The position numbers and the translations under genes are program-made. From assembly GCF_902713425.1 (NCBI RefSeq), contig NC_081223.1, forward strand, positions 896,501-960,500: a DNA stretch of 64,000 nt. Reading direction: 5' to 3'. The stretch's first letter is position 1, and every line of letters begins with the position of its first letter. This stretch comes from Acipenser ruthenus (taxonomy: Eukaryota > Chordata > Actinopteri > Acipenseriformes > Acipenseridae). Shown in pieces: positions 46,980 to 60,428 of this stretch. The notes under the pieces are model-generated. The model did no database searches, was not told the origin of the DNA, and worked only from the letters and a program-made list of their open reading frames with translations.

Positions 46980-49900
46980 TAACCAGGGACAGAGGCAGAT
47001 AGATAAGTTCCTGCTTTTAGTAATTGTAACTAACTACATTTGGTAACTTTGTAAGGTGGTGTTTGAATTGGCTGAGTTAGTGTGTGATTAGTACCAGGTG
47101 AGTGGCTAAATTGATTAGCAGTTGATTTTGCTATTTGATTGGTTTCCACACAGTTTAGTTGGTTCTTTTGCCAAGCAGGTGTAACATTTATTCAAGCAGC
47201 TTATTTTAGCGCCAGCAAGAAGCGCCAGCCAACAGAAGAGCCTCAACAAAAGAGCCGGGAGTCTAGCTGTGGGAGTCTACAGGTAACCAGCGTCTGAAGC
47301 AAGATAGCTTATTTTAGCGCCAGCAAGAAGCGCCAGCCAACAGAAGAGCCTCAACAAAAGAGCCGGGAGTCTAGCTGTGGGAGTCCAGCAAGGGGAGGCC
47401 TGCGCTGAGACACTGGTCGAATAGATCCGAACCTAACAGCGCTCTGGAAGAAGCCATCTACTAGTCAGGTCTGTATCCTCCACCCCGCTGCTCCTACTGT
47501 GCCTTTTGTCTTGCTTGTCCTGCTATGACTGTCTCTCACATCCCTGTTCTGTCCCCCCATCCTCGTCCTCTGCCCTCCCTCCGCTGCTGCTCCTCCAACC
47601 CTTCTAACCTCATTTCTCTGCCTCTCCCCCCCCTCCCGCACACTCTCTGGTGCACTCTGGAACTGTCACTCTTCTGCTAACAAAGCTGATTTCATATCTG
47701 CCTTTGCCTCCCACCTCTCGCTCGATTTCCTTGCTCTCACTGAAACCTGGTTGTCCCCTGATAACACTGTTACTCCTGCTGCCCTGTCCTCTCTCTACGT
47801 CCTGTCCCATACCCCGCGTCTCACTGGACGGGGAGGTGGGACGGGTCTTCTCCTCTCTCCCTCCTTACTCTTTTCTGTCCCCTCCGATCTCATCTCACTC
47901 TCTGTCAATACCTTTGAATTTCATGCAGTCCAACTAACCTTTCCCTGTCAACTCCTGCTCATTGTTCTGTACCGCCCCCCTGGGCCTCTCACTCACTTTC
48001 TGGATGAACTCGACTATCTACTCTCCTCCCTCCCCTCTCTGTCTACCCCGACTGTCCTGTTGGGTGACTTCAACATCCATCTCTCCAACCCCAGCCACTC
48101 TGCTGGATTCCTCCCTCTCCTGCACTCCTTCGACTTCTGTCTCTCTCCGTCCCCTCCTACCCACAAAGCTGGCCGTCAACTGGACCTCACCTTCTCCAGG
48201 GCCTGCTGCCCCTCCACCCTCTCTGTCACCCCCCTGGACCTCTCTGATCACTATTTCATCTCTTTTTCTCTGTCTCTCCCCCCTCTCCCTACTCCTCCTA
48301 CCCCCACTGTCACCTCTCGCCGTAACCTCCGCTCTCTCTCCCCCTCTGTCCTTGCCTCCACTGCTCTCTCTCACCTCCCTCCTATCGATTCCTTTTCACA
48401 ACTCTCTGTAGACTCTGCTACCTCCACCCTCTTCTCCTCACTCACCTCCTCCCTCGACTCCCTCTGTCCCCTCACCTCCCGTCCTGCTTGCCCCTCCCCT
48501 CCCCATCCCTGGCTCTCCTCTGCGCTCCGCTCGGCAAGAATCACACTGTGATCTGCTGAAAAGAAATGGAAGAGAACCAATCTCCCTGCTGCCCTAGACC
48601 TTTACCGCACTCTCCTCTCCTCCTTCTCCTCTACTCTCTCCTCTGCTAAATGTGCTTATTTCCAATGTGTAATCCAAGCCTCCACTAACAACCCACGTAA
48701 ACTATTCTCTACCTTCTTCTCCCTCCTAAACCCTCCCCCCCTCCTCCTCCCTCCTCTATCTCCCCTGATGACTTTGCCTCCTTCTTCTCTTCTAAAATCT
48801 CAGATATCCGCAAACTCTTTAACACCTCTCCCTCCCCCGCACCCCCTCCCGCTCCAACTCCTACACCCACTGCAACCCCTACTAACTCACCCTCCTTCTC
48901 CACCTTCTTGCCCCTCTCAGACTCTGACCTCTCCTCCCTGCTCCAGGGTCACAAACCCACCACGTGTGCCTTGGACCCCCTCCCCACTCACCTCTTTCAA
49001 GCTGCTGCTCCTGCTCTACTCCCCTTCATCTCCTCCCTCCTCAACACCTCTCTAGTTTCTGGTATCTTTCCCTCTGCCTTCAAAAAAGCCTCTATCACTC
49101 CCCTCCTCAAAAAACCTACCCTTGACCCCACCTCCCTCCAGAGCTACCGTCCTGTCTCCCTCCTACCCTTCCTCTCCAAAACCCTCGAGCGGACTGTACA
49201 CCGCCAGCTCTCTGCTTTCCTGTCCAACCACTCTCTGCTTGACCCTCTCCAATCAGGCTTCCGCTCTGCTCACTCCACTGAAACCACCCTCCTGTCTGTC
49301 ACCAACTCACTTAAGTGTGCCCGAGCTGCCTCTCTCTCCTCTGTCCTAATTCTCCTCGACCTCTCTGCTGCCTTTGACACTGTTGATCACTCTATTCTAC
49401 TATCATCTCTTGCTGACCTGGGGATCTCTGGCACTGGCCTGGTTCTCCTCCTACCTCTCCAACCGCACTTACCAAGTAACCTGGCGTGGAGCAACCTCCA
49501 CACCTCACCCTCTCTTAACTGGAGTCCCCCAAGGGTCAGTCTTGGGTCCTCTCCTGTTCTCTCTCTACACCCGCTCCCTGGGCCCCCTCATCGCATCCTA
49601 TGGTTTCTCATACCATTTCTATGCTGATGATGCTCAGATTTTCCTCTCCTTCCCCACCTCTGACTCCACCATCTCCTCCCGTATCTCTACCTGTCTGTCT
49701 GCTATTTCCTCCTGGATGCACTTGCATCACCTCAAACTCAACCTCTCTAAATCTGACATCCTTTTCTTTCCCTCCTCCTCCCCTTCCTCTGATCTCTCTA
49801 TCTCTGTTCCTCTGGAATCTACCACACTCTCTCCCTCTTCCTCAGCTAAGAACCTTGGAGTCACCCTGGACCCCTGCCTCTCTTATTCCCAGCACATCTC

Positions 49901-50845
49901 CCCTCTGGCACGCACTTGCCGATTCTTCCTGAGCAACATCCGAAGAATCCGACCCTTCCTCACCAACTATGCTACCCAGCTCCTGGTCCAGGCCCTGGTA
50001 CTCTCCCGCCTAGACTACTGCAACTCCCTCCTGGCTGGCCTCCCTGCGTCCGCCACCCGTCCGCTCCAGCTCATCCAGAACTCTGCTGCCCGCCTGGTGT
50101 ACTCTCTGCCTCGCTTCGCCCACGCTACTCCACTACTCCGCTCGCTCCACTGGCTCCCGATCACCGCTCGCATCCAGTTCAAGACTCTTGTACTAGCCTA
50201 CAGATGCCTTGACCAGACTGCACCCAGCTACCTCCAGACCCTCATCTCTCCCTACACCCCCACTCGACCTCTCCGCTCCGCCTGCACTAGAAGACTGGCT
50301 CTACCTCTGCTACGCTCCCCAGCCTCCCGAGCCCGCTCCTTCTCCACCATTGCTCCGCAGTGGTGGAATGACCTTCCTACAGATGTCAGGACTGCCCAGT
50401 CCCTGACCACATTCCGGCGCCTCCTCAAGACTCACCTCTTCAAAGAGCACCTGTAGAACTCCTCTGTTTGTATCCTGGGACACTATCACCCTTCATGTAA
50501 ATGTGCTTTATTTTGCTCTTATCTGCCCCCTATTTTACTACATTTAATCCTGTACTTCAGAATATTGTAATCTGCCAAGTGTTTAACCTGTAGTATTTTG
50601 TACTTGATCATACCCTGATGTAACTATCACTATTTAATCATATCCTGATGTAACTTTCACTATTATCTGCTGTATTATTGAATTGTGGTTTGTCACACTT
50701 GAAAAAATTATTGTATTTCTTGCTCTTATTGTATGACTTGTATTGTAAACACTTGAATGTATTTGTATTTGCTTGTGATTGTAAGTCGCCCTGGACAAGG
50801 GCGTCTGCTAAGAAATAAATAATAATAATAATAATAATAATAATG
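46980..50845 (+). mobile_element. L2-clade LINE, long copy
   Basis: A 5' leader of about 0.5 kb includes a tandemly repeated 78-base segment (47,199-47,278 and 47,308-47,385). The endonuclease frame (LSPDN, LLGDFNIHL, SDHYF) runs 47,751-48,551. The reverse transcriptase ([41 protein letters not shown]) and the C-terminal tail ending [10 protein letters not shown] follow in two frames up to 50,456, so there is at least one frame shift near 48,550-48,900 and another near 49,430. The 3' UTR ends TAAGTCGCCCTGGACAAGGG, GTCTGCTAAGAAATAAAT and (AAT)n. The 5' boundary is estimated. Confidence 0.92.
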
Positions 50846-50854
50846 TATTTGTAG

Positions 50855-51004
50855 CCAATCGGCGCTTACTCCTCGTGCTGGAACGCAGCCAATCAGAGCC
50901 TTCTCGTCGAGTCTCGCTTCAGCCTGGTTTCCGTCTGATTCGCTTTCTTATTATTATATTTTTATTATTATTTTATCTAATACTTCTAATTTTACGACTT
51001 TGAT
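50855..51004 (+). promoter_or_regulatory. Putative promoter of SAMD3-like gene
   Basis: Two CCAAT boxes (AGCCAATCGG near 50,856 and AGCCAATCAG near 50,888) in a locally CG-containing stretch, immediately after the LINE tail and 110-150 bases before the start codon. Confidence 0.4.
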
Positions 51005-54000
51005 ATGGACTTCGATGACATTCGCCAAATGTCCGTGGAACAACTGTGTTTCTGGCTAGAAACACAAAAACTGTATAGACATTTTGAAAGGTATGTAGAT
51101 AGAGGATGATGTATGCTGATATCTAGTAATTGAAAATTAACACGTATAATGTTAGTTGTGATAGAATATAATATTTTAATTCTGAAAAAGACGGGCATGT
51201 CTGCTCTGTGTATTTCACTGATCCTCAGCAATTCACGTTAAAAATCCAATTTTAAATATTTAATTTCACAAAACTCACTGTGGTAGCTGTGTTAGCATTT
51301 GGAAATATAAAGTATATTAGTTCAAATATGAATATGGTCATTTAATCATAAATATATAATTCTGAAAGACAGACACTAGATGCAAAGCAGTAATACCCTG
51401 ATTTTAAACCCTGGTGCCAGTATTGATGGGCAGACATTTTTAACATTGTCTGACAGAGACCTGAAAGATTTATTTGAAGATTTTCTTTCAAGGAAGAAGA
51501 TTAGAGACATACAAACCTCTTTGAGCAAGGTAAAATACGAATGATATTGTCTCCTTTACATTATCCTCTTTATTACACGTATGTTTTTACAATCTTTCAT
51601 TAATGATTATGTAATAAAATGTGCTGACCAATGTATACCGTAATTGGGTTTAGGAAGACATTGAGACGACTCCTGCCAAAAAACCCCAAACCATGCAAGC
51701 AGTTCAATCAAGTGCAACACACACCAGAGGAGGAACACGCTACTCTATTTGTGCCACATATTTCCATCCTTAGTAGTCCAGAGGAATATAGCCAGAAGAA
51801 AATTGATGATGCTAGGAAGAGGCTTATAAGAATATGTATGGATCACTTGTGTACACAATCAGGTCGAAGACCAACTGAAGCTGAATTGCATGACCTTGCA
51901 AGAGCTATTGCTAACAAGTATAATTCACTGTGTGACCACCCAGCACTTGGAGTGAGACAGAATTATGTAAGTACATGATTTTACTTAACAGTGAAACAGT
52001 CAATATTTTATGTTTAGATTTAATCTCTGGACATAATGGCTCTCCGTGACTAAGGGGTGTATACTGTGTTTGATTAAGAATTTAATAAGGAAGGTAAATC
52101 GTATTCCTTCTCTTATCAAATGCTGCAACATATTTTGACGTTTCTATATCACATCTGTCAAAAATAGGGCCCAATATGTATACATAATATATACTAATTT
52201 GTTTTAAGTTTCAGTTTTATCATAGCGTATAGCACAGTAAAAGCAAGCATGAAATATGATATGTGTTTTGATTGTCATTTTAAAAAAATCAACAGACTGG
52301 GATAACTGGATTCCTAAGGAGGATGTGCAACAGCACTCTTTCAGTATCCAACGGAGGCAGAAAACCTGGTATTAAATGTAATAAAAATGCTCAGATGGAA
52401 AGGGAAACTAGTTTCAGGGCAAGTTCTGGTAAGTGTTCAAAACTACCATCCATACATACGGTAAACGTGTAGCAATTCACATGCTCCATAAAGTGGGTGT
52501 AAGTTTCACCCACCTGTCCCTTTTATTAGGGTCAGTAGCCTGGCCAGGTTAAAACTCAATTTCCCATAGTTCCTTGCTATCACCCTCTGTTCATCCTCTC
52601 CCCCTATTGGCTCATTCAGATATCCACTCCTCCAATCTCAGAGGTCCATGGAAGCCAAAACCTGTTTAAAGCTTCTCTTGAGGAATCCGTTATACAAACA
52701 GCATATTACTTAACTACAGTGTAACTTTAACTTTATTTTAGATAATACATGTGCATCCATTTACTCTTTTGTTAGTCTTGTACTTTGTCTAAACATTTCT
52801 TTTTTGTTTACACTGTTACTTGTTTAAGTTTAGTTGCTGTTCAAGGTCTGTTTAGGGTTTGTTTTTGTTAGTGTGTTCAGTTTCCATTTTGTTCCTGATC
52901 CTCCTGATATTTTCCAAATGGCTGTTCACCCTTCAACGCGGTTCTACTCAACAGACTCACCATTTTCTACGATCGCTATTTTTCCATCAACCTTCATCCA
53001 TCATCATCAGTACAGGACTCTATTCGGGACTTCATTATTTGTTGGTGAGATTATTCCTTTTCTGTTTGCTGGTTTTTTCTACTTTACTTTGATACTTTGG
53101 TTCCTGTAATTTTGGTTTTGTTCTTTTGTTACTTTGGATTTCATTTATCATCCATTGCCATCGACACTGTCTTTGTAATTGCTTTCCCTGTATACTTTGG
53201 TTTTGTATTGGTGTGGTGTTTGTGTGTGGGGGGGGGGGGGGTTATTGGAGGCCCACACACTTTCTTACTCACCTGTACCTTCCACTTAACTAACTGTTCT
53301 CTGCAATAAGTTCTTGTCCTTATATTTCATTTATTACATTATAGTTCACAACAATAAACCATTTGTTCCTGAAATTGACACCTCTGACGTCCCTGCTTTT
53401 GCTGTCTGTCACTCTTGCTGACTTAGTTAGTTATAGATATTGGGCCAGTAATATCTCCTTATGGAGGACAGTACAACTGCTTCTCAGTTGTGCAGAGTGA
53501 TTGTTACAAACGTTTAGTTGAAAATGTATTTAAAAACATCCAGATTTCTTTTTGGTGGGTTTTTAAACTTGAATTACTTTTTTTTTGTTTTATAAAATAA
53601 AACATCTTTCCTAGCGATAGACTTATGTCAATTTATCTTGCCCTGTTCTTAAAATGTCTTAATTGTCTATGTAAAATAATGTTTCACTTAGGGTCCTGGG
53701 CCAGCTCTACAACTTCCTAAAAGGTGGCAGACCATTTCAAATGCAGTAGATTATAGCTGAAGCAGTGGAAGGTTTGCTGTTGACCTTAACTAGCGTTTAA
53801 TGACCCAGTTAATGATATAGCAAATTTGACAATGCTGCATTCTACCTAAGTGCATGTGTTTTTCCCTAAAAAAAGAACCAAAGTAACTGCTTCACTTGGA
53901 AACATAAGTTGTTGGTAAGAATTAGTTTTAATGTAAAATTGACCATGTTTCCAATATAACACCTAGTACTAGTGTTGTGGCTTTAAAAATGTACTTTGGC

Positions 54001-54661
54001 ATAAAAAGACATTGGTATATATATTCAACTTGAAAAATAGAACAAAATCTGATGGATTCCTTTACTAGACTTAATGTTATGCTGTGCCTGGTTCAGGTGT
54101 TAAGTTCAAATAATTTTTGAAGGCTTCACCATAACAAGTATGAATGGTAGTAAATATGAATAAATGCTTCAGTGTTAAATCTTATTAAATTCATAGATTT
54201 TAGAGAAGAATTACATTTTGACATGTCCACATTCTAAACTAAAATCAGCAGTAGTGTTCTTTTTAATGAAATACAGTTTTCATTCTTTCAGACTGGAGAG
54301 ACCTGGCAAAATGTCGCTAGTGCCCACAAAAACAATGCCACACCGTGGATTATGGTCCATCATCAAGAAGACTCAAATTCAATAATGCTGATCTACAAAG
54401 ACCAGCCAATTAGTAAATCAGAAGATTCTACCGATGCACTTCTAACACTTATGGGGTTTTATTACACATACCTCCTTGGTTATCCCCAGATAGCTTATGG
54501 GGCATTACTGGGCATCCAGAAAGAAGTGTTACAAGATAATGTACATGAGAAGGATGCTGTGCTACTTGAAAAGTCATCCAAACATCTTCAAAGTTTGTCT
54601 GAGAGACAAGGCAACTTCCAGACCAGTCATGCCTATGAAAATGAATATGGAATTTATACTG
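51005..54661 (+). CDS. SAM-domain SAMD3-like gene, diverged member (possibly broken)
   Basis: ATG at 51,005 opens exon 1 (51,005-51,090, MDFDDIRQMSVEQLCFWLE). Its phase matches exon 2 (51,421-51,529, IDGQTFLTLSDRDLKDLF), and the two form a SAM domain. Exon 3 (51,654 or 51,658-51,966) has the SAMD3-like segment KKIDDARKRLIRICMDHLC, GRRPTEAELHDLARAI. With the acceptor at 51,654 the frame shifts within it; the acceptor four bases on, at 51,658, gives an open frame. A possible exon lies at 52,296-52,430 and a 3' exon at 54,292-54,661 (LLTLMGFYYTYLLGYP), matching the end of copy A. Exons between 52.4 and 54.3 kb seem missing, so integrity is doubtful. Protein function unknown; SAM domains mediate protein association. 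Confidence 0.6.
52480..53410 (+). repeat. Probable insertion within the SAMD3-like gene, unclassified
   Basis: About 0.9 kb of T-rich sequence with an AATAAA near its right end lies where homologous genes have exons. It resembles a solo LTR in composition, but no matching target duplication or clear termini were found, so the class is open. Confidence 0.25.
53411..54291. other. AT-rich intron or flank, nothing recognised
   Basis: No coding motif or repeat family seen. Confidence 0.4.
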
Positions 54662-54749
54662 GTAAGAATTTGTTATTTACTTGCTTTGAGATGTGAATTG
54701 TAGATAAATAATTTTACATCTTTCTCTTCATTACATTGTACAACATTCT

Positions 54750-55250
54750 TTTTGGTAACAAAAATCAATGTGATAGTTTTAAAGAAGCACTTTCATAATG
54801 TTGTTTAAAAAAATATTTACAAACTATTGGTTAAGTAAATGTTATTAACTTAAGTACTTAAAAAGCTACCTGTATTAAGTAATAAAAGGTAAAAACATTT
54901 TCAGTTTTGTAAAATATTGTTTAATTACTTTAAGTAGTTGTTTTACTCAAACAATATAATTTTGGTTTCTTAATTTTGATTGTAAACACAATTTTACTTG
55001 TTGTTATTTGAAGTAAATGAAAGTAAAAAAATGCTTGAAAAACCTATTAATTACTTACATTTCTTAGCAGTTATTACTAGAAATTACTTGCACAATGAAT
55101 TTTAAGTAGTTTTTGAGTAACTACAAGTATATCAAGCAATAAGTAATTTATGTTTACTTAATCTAAGTAATGCATTTACTTACATTTTGCATTACTAGAA
55201 AATACTACCAATTACCACCATTTCCCAAGAATTACTTGCGGGATTGACAA
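54750..55250. repeat. Low-complexity stretch rich in TAAGTAATT / AATTACTT
   Basis: AAGTAA, TTACTT and AATTACT motifs recur on both strands roughly every 15-30 bases over about 500 bases. Unclassified; no gene. Confidence 0.5.
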
Positions 55251-55865
55251 GTTGTTGTTTTTTTAATACTATTTTCAGAGTAATTGTATTTATTAATTTA
55301 GGAAATTATAAGCAATTTATTTTTGAATGCTGCAAGGGCTTAAGCCCACCCAGAACATTTGCTTTTATACATCTCGGCTGTTCAAATACATACAAATGAT
55401 ATGAACTAGAAAATTGTGTCATAAGAGCAGTTGTACACAGCATATTATTAACAACTAAGTGTTACAAACTTTTTTGTCAAGATTCAAGAACACACAGCAT
55501 CTGTGTGTTTGACTTCTCTTTCCTGTCAGCACGAAGCTAGTCACAGTAGTCAGATCACTCTTCTCTAGCAAGAAATGACACGACAGAATTCATAAATCTA
55601 AGTTATCAACTTTTTTTTTTCTCTCAAGTGCAATTACGTGTTTTGTGTGACAGGGCAATGTCATTTCCACAGTTACATAGCGAGCACAAATCCTTAGAAA
55701 TGGTTTGTGGTTAGTTTAACAGCATTATAAAATGCAGAGTAGGTGCCCGCAGCTGCAGTAACACTGATCGTGTCGCAGTAGCCATGTTAAAAACTCCTTC
55801 CAGCCTGTGAGTATGTGTCTGCACTGAGCGACATATTCACATTCTGCTACTATGGGGCGCTGTTT

Positions 55866-56250
55866 GTGTCATGCATCATTTTGTCCACAAAAGGACCTTT
55901 AGTGCACAAAATGCACATACTTGTACATTCTGTGCACAAAAGGGAAACCAACTGTACAAAATGGAAAAAAAAAAACATGGATTTCATTGTGTCCGCAAAA
56001 GGCAAAAATGCTTTTGCTTTATGTGGACAAAATGATTTTGCCGATTTTACATTTGATGTTTTATTTAATTAATTTGGTCCACAAAATAGAATTGGCATTT
56101 TACATTTTGTCCACAAGAAGCAAATTATGCTTTATCTTTTCTCCCCAAAATCATTTCAAATGAAAATACACAAAATGCTAATGTTATGGACAAAATGCGC
56201 ATTTTGTGGATGAAATACATCGTTTTGTGGACGAAATGTGCACTTTGTGG
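55866..56250. repeat. Array of TTTTGTCCACAAAA-like palindromic motifs
   Basis: At least ten variants of TTTTGT-CC-ACAAAA or its reverse complement (TTTTGTGGACAAAA), including CATTTTGTCCACAAAAGG, GTGCACAAAATGCAC and CGTTTTGTGGACGAAATG, occur in about 385 bases at irregular spacing. No family recognised. Confidence 0.7.
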
Positions 56251-56413
56251 CAGCACAGTCATTTATTATAGAAAAAAATAAACATGTGTGGATTACTTGT
56301 TTAATAATTCTGATTATGTGTTTAATGATTTATATTCTTTTTCACTTACAGGACCAGGTCTATTTTTAAAAAAAAATTATTAACACAACCATTTTTTACT
56401 GATTTTAAATAAA

Positions 56414-56415
56414 TG

Positions 56416-56494
<79 letters not shown>
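56414..56494. repeat. (CA)n(TA)n compound microsatellite
   Basis: About ten CA units followed by about 30 TA units with one interruption. Confidence 0.95.
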
Positions 56495-56499
56495 GTGTG

Positions 56500-57270
56500 T
56501 GTGGCAGAGGAAGATGGGCCCCGGTGCAGGACCTTATTGAGGGCCCTCCCTCCCCAAACCTTAATTTAATCCTTATTTATAAACATCAAACACACCAAAT
56601 CAAGTGTTCAATATTGAACTGTGTTTAATTATCAGAACGGTAGCATGTGTGAAACAGTACGCAATAAGAATGTTTTCCACTCCCCTACTTTATTTTATTT
56701 TGCGTACATCTTTACATCCAAAACTAGACTAAACAGTTTTAATCACCAATCCTACCAGGATTCCCCAATTCTGCGATCACAGAAATTATTACAGAATTCA
56801 CAATTCTGCAGACATTTGCAGGAGTTGTCTCACATAGGAAACTTTTTTTTTATTTATTATTATTATTAATATTATTAAATCAGAAATGCAGGCATGATTT
56901 GCTGTAGTTTATTTTGGTGCCTGCAGCTTCTGTCTAAACTACAGGATGAATTGTGCACACAGAATATAACTGTGCATGTCTGTGCTGAATAGAACCCCAA
57001 AACCTTCCATAAAGACGTGCCTCGTACCAGCCTCCGGGGGAAAAAAGTTAGGATAATTAAGACAATAGCGATACCGGTTGAAATGAGGGAGGATACAATC
57101 TGAATTACTGGCACCGCACACCAGCAGCTACAGTGACACGAATGTGTAACATCTGCAAATATAAACCTGAAGGACATCATTGTTCAAAAATAAATACATA
57201 AATAAAAACATTCGATCCCCTCTGAGTGCGTGGGCCCGAGTGCAGCTGCACCTGCTGTTGCTCTGCCACT
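56500..57270. mobile_element. Possible DNA transposon remnant with GGCAGAG ends
   Basis: GTGGCAGAGGAAGATGGGCC at the left and the inverted GGGCCC...CTCTGCCAC at the right suggest short terminal inverted repeats around about 770 bases. A minus-strand frame of 101 codons inside has hydrophobic stretches but no recognised family. Flanking microsatellites hide any target duplication. Confidence 0.35.
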
Positions 57271-57296
57271 ACTGTGTGTGTGTGTGTATATATATA

Positions 57297-58929
<1,633 letters not shown>

Positions 58930-59149
58930 TATATGTTTGAGAAAAAGGAAGACTGCTGTGTACCAAAATGATCAATAAGAAAAACAAAAAAAGAAAATGA
59001 TATTTCAGGTATTTAAAAAGGTAGAATAATTGATTACAAATCAATTATCAGGACGTTTCTGACTACTATATGAATAAAAAAAAACAGTATTTTAAGAAGT
59101 TGATAAAAAAACAAGCAAGCAGTCTTTTAAACACAATTCCAGAATGTTG

Positions 59150-59950
59150 ATGATTTCAGAACAGAATGATCATTCCAAATGGCTCCAAAGTGCCCCGTTT
59201 GAAAATAAGCTCACATTCTTTTTGCTTCCTGACAGCATTAGTTCTATAACAATGAACTATCCCACAAATTGTGATGTCCTCTATAGTGTGGTCATCTCTG
59301 ATAAAATGTCTGGTGACAGGAAAGTTAAAGGTGTTAATTCGTATACTTCTCAGATGTTCCACGAAGCGATCAGCTAAGCGCCGTCTTGCTTCACCAATAT
59401 ACAGCTTGTTATATTTGATGCAGCCAATATACTATTCCTTTACTAATGCAACTAACAGTATCATGGATAGTAAATGAGGATTTTGCTCCCTTAACTACTG
59501 TGTTGCTGTGAATGTATTTACAAGTAGCACAGCGATAGTGAGTTTTTGAATAAAACAATAAAATAAATGACGTGTGCATTTTTCAAAAACTGGGTTTCCA
59601 GACACTATACTTGGAGCTCAATTAAGTGTATCGACAATAAACAGAAAGGATGCCTCGTACAAAACCAAAACACAGAATACCAACAATCGGATTCCCCGTG
59701 TTCTTACATATCATCCTCTGACCAAAAAAGTACAACACATCATACAAAGAAATTTGAGCATTCTTCAAGATGTACCTTCTACAGAAGAGACAAAAATCTA
59801 AGTGAGCATCTGGTCCACAGTATCATTCAACCCAATCTGGACAGTCCTAAGGGTATGTTTCCATGCAAAAGGTCACGCTGTGCTACTTGTAAATACATTT
59901 ACAGCAACACAGTAGTTAAAACATTGAACTGTGTTGGTGTTTTGTACTGA
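59150..59950. mobile_element. Penelope-like remnant in two inverted pieces
   Basis: The minus strand (about 59,560 down to 59,156) gives the GIY-YIG C-terminus (LYIGEARRRLADRF, EHLRSIR, KQKECELIF, GTLEPFGM). The plus strand (about 59,575-59,945) gives the part just upstream (LSEHLVHSIIQPN, GMFPCKRSRCATCKYI). Both contain CATCKYI and SNTVVK, so they overlap by about 45 bases at the inversion. Broken and old relative to the copies at 24-40 kb, and of a different subfamily. Confidence 0.75.
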
Positions 59951-60428
59951 GTTATATTACACCAATGAGAGGCATTGTACTGAAATGTCTTATACTGTAC
60001 CACATTCTGTTTAGTCTAACTCATGTGTCAAAGCTGCTGAGATGTTAAGAAGCAGATAACTGTACAGTATATCCAAGTAAAATACAACAAGAATGCAGGT
60101 ACACTTGTGTTTTATTATTTCAAAGTCACACTGTGGTTGTAATGTCAAATAATGTCATAAATCAGTGATACAAGTGAATACAGTGAACACTCACTAACAC
60201 TAGAAAGATATCGTCAATGAAAAACTGATCAATTGTTTTCCATCATTGTACTACATTTAACTCTATCTACAACGTTATTTCTACAACTCCAAACACATTT
60301 AAGAGTACAGAATAAAAAAAAAAGTTAAGTCAGAATCAATCTGTGGAAGGGTGGTGGGCAATTCCTTCTGTGGCCTACAGAGGGTGCTGTATCTTTCATC
60401 TTGGTGTCACTTTTGTGTGTTGTCCTTT
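59951..60428 (-). other. Likely 3' UTR/flank of the GVIN-like gene
   Basis: No coding sequence. An AATAAA signal on the minus strand near 60,110 lies about 320 bases beyond the stop codon and could end the transcript. Confidence 0.4.

Noticed and set aside
52498-53408. Solo LTR with exact boundaries
   Set aside because: Candidate TG and CA ends could be placed, but no matching target duplication was found, so it is listed only as an unclassified insert.
55815-56163. Small ORFs over the TTTTGTCCACAAAA array
   Set aside because: Low-complexity translation without start context or similarity.
56875-57180. Minus-strand 101-codon frame with hydrophobic stretches, at first thought an MS4A-like membrane protein exon
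   Set aside because: No conserved motif or clear splice pair; it lies inside a probable transposon remnant.
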